From assembly GCA_905250885.1 (NCBI GenBank), contig CAJNOQ010000624.1:1-44904 (forward strand): a stretch of DNA of 44,904 nt, in the 5' to 3' direction. Below, one piece after another: positions 36,332 through 44,904 of this stretch. The position numbers and the translations under genes were made by a program. Below the pieces are notes generated by a model. The model searched no databases and was not told the origin of the DNA. It saw nothing but the letters and a program-made list of their open reading frames with translations. The stretch comes from Didymodactylos carnosus. Lineage: Eukaryota; Rotifera; Eurotatoria; Philodinida; Philodinidae. Every line of letters starts with the position of its first letter. The stretch's first letter is position 1.

Positions 36332-38672
36332 CTAACATCTGAATAAATATTTTAAATGAGCTCGAAATAATTTACCACTTAAACAATAGAGAATAAAATT
36401 AATACAAAAATTAGTTAACATTAATAATTCTGTTAATTCTTTAAGAGTTTTTAAATTTTCATTTTCAAACTTATGAATGTAATTCAATAGCCATAATATA
36501 CAATATGGTGTATTTAATAATAAAAATGACCATGATACAAGTAATAATGTTAATGTTATTTTACGTTGTGTGCCCCCTTTTAAATGAGTTTGAAATGTTT
36601 GATGTTTATTGGATAGTACCTAATTAAAAGAGATGAAAAGAAATTTATTATTTTCTTATAATATTTACAGAGAAGAATTCACGATTAATAATGGCTATCT
36701 CATTTCTTTATATATTTAAGGAATACCTGGTTGTGCGGCGGTACACTCTCTTCTAGAGTTAAATGTGACTTATTTAGTAATGCTGAATGTTCATAGTTAT
36801 TTGAGCCAGATAATATTGAATCATTGTATCTAGAGAATGATAATGTTGAATTTGTGTTATCATTGTTGTATATTGTTTCGAGCAACTGATCTTGGTCAGT
36901 TTTAAAGGATTGTACGTTAGATAATTCCAAGCCGATTGTACACGATCTAAAAAATGAAACGAAAATATGCGTTCATCGAACGCAAAAGGGAGAGAGTGGG
37001 AGAAATTTCGAAATTCACGTGCGTGATATTTTCTAAAACGAATAAATGAGAATTTTCTTGTTATTGTTGTTTAAGTTTGTTTCATATCCGTGTGACCTTT
37101 TCCTTGTCGATGTCCCTGCTTGTTGTTGATGTATACGTTCAGGACACACTATATTTTGTGTGAGAAAAACCTTTTGAGATTCATGATATTTGTTTGTAGT
37201 CATTGTAGTATTAACTTCGACTGCATACTCATTCTATGATGATGATAGAATATGAATGTTTTGTTAACTAAATACACCCAACACACATTCTCTCGTTTTT
37301 GTGAAACTCCTTCAGTATCTCCAAAGGAGAAGGAGTTGAAGTTTTATACTCAAAAAGCCTCGATTCTGACCAATTTTTTAACCCCAATATCATCTTTCGG
37401 CTGATGTAGAGGAGTTTTTAGAGGACCATTTCAGCCCCACAAGGGGCCGCCCTAACAAGTTTTTTTCTTTGTGTATACGCTCAGAGAAAAAATTTATTTC
37501 CATCTTCTACAACTTTACTAGCCTGAAGATAGCGTTAAACAAGTTTGAAACGCGTCATTGCAAGTTACTACTTATCGTTCGTTATTTCATACGGCTGTCA
37601 CTTGGATTTAACGGGTGGCGCAGAGATGATTAATCACTTTTGAAAGCTAAAATTCTTTAATATTGTTTCATTTGATAATTCACAGCTGCAGAATTTAATT
37701 CTGTACAAAACACAAATTTGATTGAGATTTTTTGATGTTACATATTAGATATCAGAGTGCAGTATTGAATTATAAATGAAATGGTGTTAGAGAATTTTAG
37801 CTTTCAAACATAGCTAGTTATCTCTCAGCCGCCCTTTAACTCCATCAGAGAGACAAACTTCTCTCTTCTTCAATTTAAAATTCATTGCTCAGTTGAATCC
37901 TTTTAATCTAACTCAAATCATACCTCAGTGATGTTCCGCCAACACTTTCAAGGCCATTTGGTTCTGGGTTTTTATCCATATTGTTCAATAACTGTTTACT
38001 ACGAGATAAACGAATGATAATAAGCATATTACCAAAACCGATAATTAGAAATGGAATTAAATAAACACTTATCATTGTTGCTATGGCAAAACGCATATAA
38101 ATAGGTCGATATTTTTGTAATACATCGCATACAGTTGGTGATGATGTACTATTATTATCAGTGTGAATCAATCCATAATGAAACGGGACATTAATGTTAA
38201 AACATAAAGTCATCACGAATATTCCAAACAGTAAATATCTTGCCTCTTTTCGTCGACAGATTATTTTTCGTTTTAATGGATAATAAACGGCAATCAATCG
38301 TTCAATAGTAAATGAAACAATGATCCATGAGGAAGATAAACGTGTACTATTGCGTATATATTGTGCAGCAATGCATATAAATTGTGTTGAGCGATCAAGA
38401 AAACCCAGATGTGAATTATACAAGGTATCAAGATTACGAAATGTATCTTCAAATAAATTAATTATTAAAAAGCAAACATCAGATAGTGCTAATGTTGATA
38501 AATATAAATGGGTACTTTGTTTATGAAATTTTGGTGAATAAAATATTATAATGACTAGTATATTGCCAAATATACCGAATGTTGTTAAGATAAATGTAAG
38601 ATAAATTAACACATGTTGTGTTAGACGAACTTGATTAGAATCGTAAAGCGTCATATTTTCATCACTAATCAT
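36332..38672 (-). CDS. Rhodopsin-family GPCR, peptide-receptor-like (418 aa, 3 exons)
   Basis: Exons on the minus strand: 38672-37924, 36946-36727 and 36619-36332; phases agree and give 418 residues. The N-terminus is short and contains NMT (a glycosylation site) with no signal peptide. Class A marks: TM1 GN (36-37), TM2 LALSD (61-65), Cys100 before TM3 and Cys182 in the second outer loop (the usual disulfide), ERLIAVYYPLK at the end of TM3 (a DRY variant, 124 on), Trp116-region TM4 elements after it, TM5 proline (207), TM6 VSWSFLLLNTP (351-361) and TM7 NFILY (397-401, an NPxxY variant) followed by CLSGKLFR. NF..YCLSG..FR is common in invertebrate peptide receptors, so a neuropeptide ligand is likely, but which one is unknown. 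Exon 2 encodes most of a long Ser/Asn-rich third inner loop. The C-tail is only about 14 residues. Confidence 0.92.
37607..37840. mobile_element. 222-bp MITE with 6-bp duplication inside the GPCR intron
   Basis: The element spans 37613-37834, flanked by a perfect TTTAAC at 37607-37612 and 37835-37840. Inverted ends begin GGGTGGCGCAGAGAT and, from the right, GGGCGGCTGAGAGAT. The arms also share TTTGAAAGCTAAAATTCT (perfect, inverted). If the duplication were read as TTAA, piggyBac-like mobilisation would be possible. Non-coding. Confidence 0.8.
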
Positions 38673-38746
38673 GTTTCAGTCATATGTATTACGGCAAAAT
38701 TTAAGACGATGATGGTTTTAGTTTTGAGTGAATTGTATGATATGTC

Positions 38747-38756
38747 ATTTTATAAA
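38747..38756 (-). promoter_or_regulatory. Candidate TATA box of the GPCR gene
   Basis: Minus-strand TTTATAAAAT about 75 bases upstream of the start codon. A 4-codon upstream ORF (ATG ACT GAA ACA TGA) overlaps the start region. Motif evidence only, in AT-rich DNA where such matches are common. Confidence 0.3.
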
Positions 38757-40237
38757 TAATAATACTAAACATAAAAATTGTACTAATTCATAAATAAATG
38801 GTTTCTCTAATGCACACTCTTATTTTCAACTTAATGTGTATATAACATCTTTTGTCTTTTCTAGTCTTTTTTGCATCAATACAAGAATGGCGCGTTCCAC
38901 ACTATTTTTATATTCTATTGGGAGAAACAAAATTTGTTTCCGTTGATAACAAAGTAAAAATGATATAGAACAGAAGAAAAAAAATTTTCTTAGATTAATA
39001 TCTTAACAATAGAACCGTATCAAATAAGAGTATATGTATATAGCGTACAATGTATTTTCTTTGATTGAGTCTTTTATAAGATTCTCCCATGAAAGTCTTG
39101 AACTCTTTTACATTACTGAGTAGACAAACGTCTTGTGAATCCCACAGTAAAATTTATTTTTAACTTAGATGAAAAATGGCTAGGTTACAAACAATACACT
39201 CTAGACAAAATCCTATATACTTCCTGTCTATTTCCTACTAAGAACCTATAAGATCTAAAAGTTAGGATCCTAGTAGGAAATCGATAAGAAGTGCGTAAGT
39301 TTTTTTTTAGGGCTCAATCATTGCATTTTCTTGTTGGAATCCTATTTAGATCTTAACAGAATCATAGTAAATTCCGGATTTCATTCGGCTTCCGTAGGAT
39401 TTTGTTAAGATCCTATCAAAAAATATATAGGTTTCTTACTAGGGCAGTAAGATTCATACACGTACTAGATATATATTATCTAATAGATATTTGCTAAGAG
39501 AGAAACAGAAAGAAATATCCGTTATTTTATATAGCTCTAAAGTTCACGTCTCTGTTTATATTCCATAATCATAATCTTTTCTTGCTTCTAATACTAGAAA
39601 ACCTGTATAACATTATACCGGCTGTTGAATTATAGGAAAAGTTAGAATTCATTCCATGAAAACAGAATCATACTACTACGTTAATTAAATAAAAACATCG
39701 ACGTTGAATAACGAAAAAGACAAACAGTAATCTATACATAATAGAACAATAGTTCGTACAAACCCTCTCACCCTTATACAAAGTTGAGCCGAAAACAATG
39801 TAGACTACGGTGATTCGAGAGAAATAAATAAACAATGGTATTGTTTTTTTATATGCATTTGACGTTAAAATATCACCTTAAAGTGGCAGAGCTGAGGCCA
39901 TTGGGCATTTAGTTGAATAAGATAAATCTCCAGAGATTAATGATCTATCTTATCTATCCAACATCCGCAATTTTTGTTTTTGAAATCTTTGAATCTGTAG
40001 ATTTCAAAAACTATAAACTATCCAAAAGGTCTCAAATACAGTATTGAACCAGTTTAATAATTTCGTATCTAGTAGAATCGTTTTTGAATCAAAATTGCTA
40101 TCCTGAGGCAGTCAGAAAACTATGATTATATCACGATAAGATCGTCCTATGCTAAAATTTTTAGCTTGCATTCACACATGGACTATAAGTGTTGTATCTG
40201 TCAGCGAGATTTCTCAAAAGGCGTGTGAACTGGCTCT
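38757..40237. other. Intergenic DNA with one degenerate repeat
   Basis: No gene. At about 39196-39446 the motif (A)TCCTAT recurs in both orientations (TCCTATATA, GGATCCTAGTAGGA, GATCCTATC) and the ends, CTAGACAAAATCCTATATA and the complement of CCTATATAT..CTAGGG, are imperfect inverted copies. This is probably an old inverted-repeat element, but its limits and family are uncertain. Confidence 0.4.
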
Positions 40238-40661
40238 CTAGCATCAATAGAGAGCCGCTATGGCTGAATCGTTATGTTGTTCGGCACGTACTTCAAAGAG
40301 ACCGTGTTCGAGCCTCGGCGCCATCCAGTCATAGAATAACCTTGGGCAAATTACTAATGGCTATTGTCTCGGATCACCCGTCCGATAGCACGCTGACATA
40401 TACTGGTAGTTCGGTGCTAATATGTGGTTAGTGAGCGTGTATGGGGAGCCCAAGCAATTGGGCGAAAAGAACTCTGTGTCAGGCTGGCCTTCTGTCCAGA
40501 GCTACAGCTTGCTTGGTGACTAGTAGAAGAACGGGTGACCGTCTCTGAAGATCATCAGCTGTAGGGAAGATATCGGGCTTATCGAAACTGCTTCGGCAGC
40601 ACCCTAAACCGCAAGGTAGCCACAAGGCGGGGTATTCTTCCTTTCTTCCTAGCATCAATAG
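40238..40661 (+). mobile_element. Full-length tRNA-derived SINE with 13-bp target duplications
   Basis: The body at 40251-40648 is bounded by a perfect 13-bp direct repeat, CTAGCATCAATAG, at 40238-40250 and 40649-40661. The 5' part is tRNA-like, with an A-box-like TGGCTGAATCG at 40261-40271 and a perfect B box, GTTCGAGCC, at 40306-40314, spaced as in tRNA genes. A central unit follows with CCTTGGGCAAATTACT, a motif seen in several metazoan SINEs. Base composition is much GC-richer than the surroundings. The 3' end (GGTATTCTTCCTTTCTT) is not a poly(A). The length of the intact duplication suggests a fairly recent LINE-driven insertion. Confidence 0.9.
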
Positions 40662-40789
40662 TAAAAAGTTACATCAAAAACAAAATTCATACTTTATTTT
40701 TCCCCATCTTGGTAGGTAGCTGTAAGAACAGTACCGGTGATGAATCATCAAGAAAGATATGGTATAAAAAGGGTATCAATTTTTTTAAT

Positions 40790-41440
40790 CATCAAACATA
40801 TTTAGATGCATATGATCACCAAAAAAATATACTTTTGATCACCAAAAATAAAGATACTTTTGATCACCAAATTTTTCAATATGCATCTCACATTTTTATT
40901 TCTCAACAAGTATTATGTCCAATACAAATATAGTCATTGAAATTTTAACCAAACGAACAATAAATCTGTGCTAACTTTCTTGGGACGCTCTGTTGTTTTT
41001 TGCTTGCTTAATGGCTGAATACGTGTTTTATTGCTAACCTGACGTGTTTATCGCTCGGCTTGTTGTACCATTATTAGTATATTCGTGTAAACATTCTGTT
41101 GGATTAGCAATTATTTAACTTGTATCAAGTTAGCGATAAAACACGTATTCAACCATTAGGGAAACGAAAATCAAAAGGGCGTTCCAAGAAAGTTAGCACA
41201 GCTTTATTGTTCATTTGGTTAAAATTTCAATGAATATGTTTGTGTTGGACATTATACTTGTTGAGAAATAAAAATGTGAGATGCATATTGAAAAATTTGG
41301 TGATCAAAAGTGTCGTTTCTTGGTGATCATTTGTATCTAAATATGTTTTGTGATCAAAAATATCTTTTTTTGGTGATCAAAAGTATCTTTTTTTGGTGAT
41401 CAAAAGTATCTTTTTTTGGTGATCAAAAGTACATTTACTC
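40790..41440. mobile_element. ~650-bp foldback element with GATCACC subterminal repeats
   Basis: Arms of about 250 bp (roughly 40790-41045 and 41125-41440) are inverted copies. Shared blocks include ATATTTAGATGCATATGATC, AATATGCATCTCACATTTTT and TGTGCTAACTTTCTTGG with their complements. The ends consist of repeated units containing TGATCACCAAAA; the right arm has more units than the left. The central region has no coding capacity and shows a secondary inverted motif, ATAAAACACGTATTC. Family unassigned. Confidence 0.75.
41352..41432. repeat. 23-bp tandem repeat in the right arm of the foldback element
   Basis: Three full units (41352-41374, 41375-41397, 41398-41420) plus a partial fourth, with core GATCAAAAGTATC followed by a T-run and GGT. 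Units two and three are identical and unit one differs by one base. Related but fewer units sit in the left arm near 40814-40870. Confidence 0.85.
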
Positions 41441-42151
41441 ATATAAAAAGTAGAACGGAAACAAGAATAAAAAGAAACGAACGAGAAAAAAGAAGTTTAA
41501 CAATCGGATCTACTATATTCTCTAACTAGGTAACGAGTATAAAGCAAATAAAGCAAATAAAGCACGAAAAAGTTCATACGACAATAATGAGTGAACGACT
41601 CTTGTATCCTCTCCTGCGCGAGTCCAACACATTGTCTTGTATCCTCTCTGCGCTGTTTGCCTAGTTCCTGCTAGAAGAAGATGGTGTTATGTACTCTTGA
41701 TTGAAAATCTAAAGTCATACAGAAATAAGCGTCTGTTTATCTGTGCACAAGAAAGATAAAACATCACAGTGAACAAAGGATAAGGCACACTGCCACAAAA
41801 CTTTGACAATACAGGTAACTCATCAACTGCAGCGAGTTTCAATAGAGAGAGATCTACTGAAGAGAATCTACTCACCATTATAAATGTAAAGCTTTTTTTA
41901 TGTTTTTGATCTTAAATAAAATATGAGCGATATTAGGAAGACCGATGAGGTACCCTCTAAAAAGAGTGGTTTTTAAAATGACGAAAAAGGCTGTTTAACT
42001 TAACAAAGTTTTCATGTAAAAATAAACCTTAAAATGTTTTATTACTTAAGGGTAAAATACGTTTTATAATCGCGTTATAATGTTATAGGTTATAATGTTT
42101 TATAACTTAGTAAAATCAAAACCAAAAGGGGGGAGTTAAAGGTATATTAAA
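41441..42151. other. Intergenic DNA, nothing recognised
   Basis: Contains a short direct repeat (TTGTATCCTCTC at about 41602 and 41637, each followed by GCG-containing sequence) and otherwise no gene or element I can support. Confidence 0.4.
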
Positions 42152-42248
42152 ATACTGTATTTATTTTGTTTCTCTTCCTAATTATTTTATTTAAAGTTTG
42201 TAATTTTAAATAAAATAATTAGAAAGAGAAACAAAATAAATACAGTAT
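42152..42248. repeat. Near-perfect 97-bp hairpin
   Basis: Arms 42152-42195 and 42205-42248 are 44 bp each with a single mismatch and a 9-base loop. The outer ends read ATACTGTATTTATTTTG and the complement. A 16-bp sequence, GTATATTAAAATACTG, overlaps the left edge at about 42142-42157 and recurs at about 42272-42287 beyond the right edge. It could be a tiny MITE or an expressed long hairpin RNA; the sequence alone does not decide. Confidence 0.8.
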
Positions 42249-44698
42249 TATCAGCCTTCCTGAACAGAACTAAAGTATATTAAAATACTGCAAAGGCTTC
42301 TTTATTACTTTTTAAAACTACTGTAACAACTTATGTTTTTGAAAAATATCCATTTTACTATAGTTTTGGTCGAATACAGAGGTACACTTTTTGTTTTCTA
42401 TTTGGAGATCTTTCAAATTATAATATACAAATCTCCGAGATCTTATATAGATATTCTCTTCACATCAATGAGCTTAAGTTCTCGTCGAAAGTAAAAATTT
42501 ATGACTTATTTTATAAAACGATTATCCGTAATTTAAAAAAGCATAATGTTTTTAATCAAAAAATAAAAATGAATATCCCGCTATGATATATTATTCAGAT
42601 GATGAAACCTCTTTTTAAATTAGAGAGTACGTTTTAGTGATAAGTATTGCATGATTTTTTTTTACACATAATTAAAGAGCAAAAAAATATATATCTTAAT
42701 TGACATCTGTAACTCTGTTATCTGTTACAACAATTAAAACCATATTCATACGTACAAGTATAATTGTCACCAGGCTATCTTCAAACCTCATTATTATTGT
42801 CAATGAAAATAAAATATTTTATTCACTTGAAGAATAGGTGATATGAAGACCAATAAATTTGCGCTAAAATGAAAGAATAAGGTATGTGTGCGTAACATGT
42901 GCACAAGTTAAGTTTAAATATTAAATTATTCTTTTATTTTTTCACTTTTTATCTGCTGCATTATTTTTGAAAATGAACGAAAAAAATTAGTGAGGTGTTA
43001 AAGATTTTCTAGATAAAACATCGAGAAAGCTGAATAAATCGTTTAATTTATTCTTTGTATTAACATGTTGGAATCACTAAATTACAAATATCTGACACTG
43101 TAAGAAAAAATAATTTGTCCTTGGCAAGTAATTTATTGATGATTAACTGTGAAAACGAATGTTTCCTGTTTTCCAACTCGATGGAACACACAAATTGTTC
43201 ACTGTACCCTCTCAAGGATAGTAAAATAAAATTATTTTAGAATAAATGTCACACTTAATATTTTTATGTCATTCAGTTGTCTGTCTAACGAAGTTAGTAA
43301 TTTCTTATTTTTTCCAATTATTTGTTATTTTTATATGGCAGTATTTTATATGGAACGAGAGAGAAAAATATTTAACTCATTTTTGTTTTTGTAAGATTCA
43401 TCTTGAGAATATGTTAACTTTTGTTTTTTTGTATTTTAGTATACTTTTAAAAATATTACAACTTATACAAGCGTTTGAGTTTTGACTGTGATGACAGACG
43501 ATAAATAATAAAAAAAACACGTAGGATGAGTCGGAAAAATATTTGTAATTGAAAGTTAATGAACAAACGTTTGAGTGTGAAAAATAAAAGAAACTGTGAA
43601 CAAATTTAGTTAAAATGACTATTGGATCTTTCTTTCTTTCCACTTTTCAAATACATTACTTTCTCTAAATGAGTTCTTAAAAATCTTCTTAACCTATGAT
43701 TGTTTGTTACAATCCTAAGACGAAATAAATAAGAAAATTATATACGTGCATGTTTTATAATATTTAAATTCACAAAATATAGATTTGCTTTCCATTTGTT
43801 ACAATATTTCAATGTAGGAGAATAACAATTACAATTTACAGATTATTTTCTATTCAATACACATTATGCTAAGAAAGTGTGTAAAAGACTACTTAGCATG
43901 ACTGCATTTTATAAAAATAGAGTAATCGACCTGAAAATATATGACATGTAACCAAAACTTTGATATAGTTGCGATAGAGATGTTTCTATTACCATAAGAT
44001 GATTTTTCTTGCCTATAATATACCTAGTTTTTGTGACTGACATTGAAGAATCTTCACTGGTTATTTTTTTGTAACAACCAGAAAATCCTATTTTGTCGTT
44101 CCATTTTTCTTTTTTTTTCTTCGTAACATCTGATATTTTAGTAAACTTACTTTTCTTTAAGAACTGGAAAAAAAAGACTCATTCGGTTTGAGAAATTTAT
44201 CAAACAGGAAACTTGTACTTCACAAAAACGATAGTTTGAGAAAGCTGTGTCTTGAAAGTCGTAGCTTTTGAAAGATAGATCGAATCGTAGGGTCTATCTC
44301 AATTGGCCTGAAGCAAAATGTAAATTGAATAGTTTTTGGAGTTCTTATAACTGCTGTAATTAAGAGCAACATAAAATATGGGAAAAATGTTTTTTTGTAC
44401 ACGGTTTTTTCCGGAATTAGTTACTAAAAAATTTTTTGACATTTTTGTACACGGTTGGTTTAAGCTTTATTCTGTCACGGTTACAGAAAGGTGCACGGAA
44501 AAAAGACGGAAATGTGCAGGGAGGCGTTTTTGTGTACAGTTTTTCAACGAGTAAAAGATATTTTCGTTTTACATGCAGATGACCTAAACAAATAAGATGA
44601 TCTATGAACAGACGTCTCGTTTAATACAAACGCGACTTATTGACTGAAATATATGATAAATTTTGAAAATTGGTGTAGAGTGAAGTTCATCTCATTGA
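42249..44698. other. Intergenic DNA, no gene recognised
   Basis: AT-rich. From 44390 to 44545 a TTTTTGTACACGGTT motif occurs twice (about 44392 and 44443), with a weaker TTTTTGTGTACAGTT copy at about 44529, and related CACGG words between them, suggesting a degenerate repeat next to the transposase fragment. Confidence 0.4.
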
Positions 44699-44904
44699 GA
44701 ATTAATTCAGCGCTCACAATGGTTATACTCTGCACGACTTATTAGTATGTCAATGATGTGTTCATGTAAACAAAACCTTAAACAATATGTTTGTAAACAT
44801 GCAGCAGGATTTATGATTCATCTTAATCTTTATGTTATAGCTCATCCAGCTAAATTACAAGTGTTAGAAAAAAGGCGTAGACGTCCAAAAAAAGGCAGGA
44901 AAAG
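44699..44904 (+). mobile_element. SWIM zinc-finger coding fragment, MULE transposase-like (partial)
   Basis: An open frame from 44699 runs off the window end (68 codons seen). It encodes MMCSCKQNLKQYVCKHAAG, a CxC...CxH SWIM zinc finger, then a hydrophobic helix (FMIHLNLYVIAHPAK) and a basic tail (EKRRRRPKKGRK). This order of finger, helix and basic RRPKKGRK-like segment is typical of the C-terminus of MULE (Mutator-like) transposases and domesticated relatives. Upstream, the same frame has TGA at 44696-44698 and another stop about 15 bases earlier, so either an intron acceptor lies here or the copy is broken. The rest lies outside the window. Confidence 0.6.

Noticed and set aside
40251-40330. 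Functional tRNA gene
   Set aside because: A and B boxes are present, but arms do not fold as a proper cloverleaf by eye and the sequence continues into a SINE body with target duplications.
40709-40933. 74-codon ORF
   Set aside because: It is made of the GATCACC repeat units (recurring DHQ residues) in the foldback arm.
41352-41432. CRISPR-like array
   Set aside because: The units are directly adjacent with no unique spacers, and the context is a eukaryotic foldback element.

Overview
This is an AT-rich (roughly 70 percent A+T) stretch of an invertebrate nuclear genome. Genes are split by mostly short introns (about 45-70 bp, with some of 0.3-1.3 kb) that have GTAAGT/GTATGT-type donors. No operons, ribosome binding sites or CRISPR arrays are visible. 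Gene content, compact introns, many short inverted-repeat elements and one apparently decaying gene copy would fit a bdelloid rotifer or a related spiralian. That placement is inference; the sequence does not prove it.

Layout, left to right. (1) 634-975 (-): a three-exon gene for a 55-residue secreted Gly/Tyr/His/Trp-rich peptide, too short and too split to appear as a long ORF. (2) 1000-5200: mostly empty DNA with a 256-bp foldback element, a textbook 164-bp hAT-type MITE with an 8-bp target duplication, and a 430-bp foldback element ending next to the following gene. (3) 5214-9288 (-): a CC2D1/Lgd homologue (DM14 repeats plus C2 domain, an ESCRT-III-binding endosomal protein) carrying several apparent lesions. 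Its last exon, which holds the C2 domain, is intact. (4) 9.3-14.3 kb: no gene; a large inverted repeat with a second foldback element inserted in one arm, and a 130-bp hairpin element. (5) 14319-23162 (+): a complete 25-exon TMF1 gene (golgin, Rab6-binding family). All exon phases agree and give 1315 residues. It has a 13-residue acidic tandem repeat and a 30-nt terminal coding exon. (6) 23.2-29.9 kb: no recognised gene; three adjacent open segments at 24.3-24.9 kb may be remnants of an unknown gene, and a foldback element lies at 26.0-26.4 kb. (7) 29957-32852 (+): a stomatin/podocin/MEC-2-type membrane protein in four exons, with an unusual modular inverted-repeat element in intron 1. (8) 32.9-36.3 kb: nothing recognised. 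(9) 36332-38672 (-): a complete three-exon rhodopsin-family GPCR, peptide-receptor-like, with a 222-bp MITE in its second intron. (10) 38.7-44.9 kb: repeat-rich DNA with a full-length tRNA-derived SINE flanked by 13-bp target duplications, a 650-bp foldback element built on GATCACC-containing repeats, a nearly perfect 97-bp hairpin, and, cut by the window edge, a SWIM zinc-finger coding fragment of MULE-transposase type.

The genes do not form an obvious pathway. CC2D1 and TMF1 both act in membrane trafficking and are divergently arranged, but 5 kb of repeats separates them. The mobile landscape is dominated by small non-autonomous inverted-repeat DNA elements. No wholly new multi-gene system is evident. 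The best leads are the secreted peptide gene, the multi-lesion CC2D1 copy, the family-unassigned foldback elements and the unidentified coding remnants near 24.3-24.9 kb.
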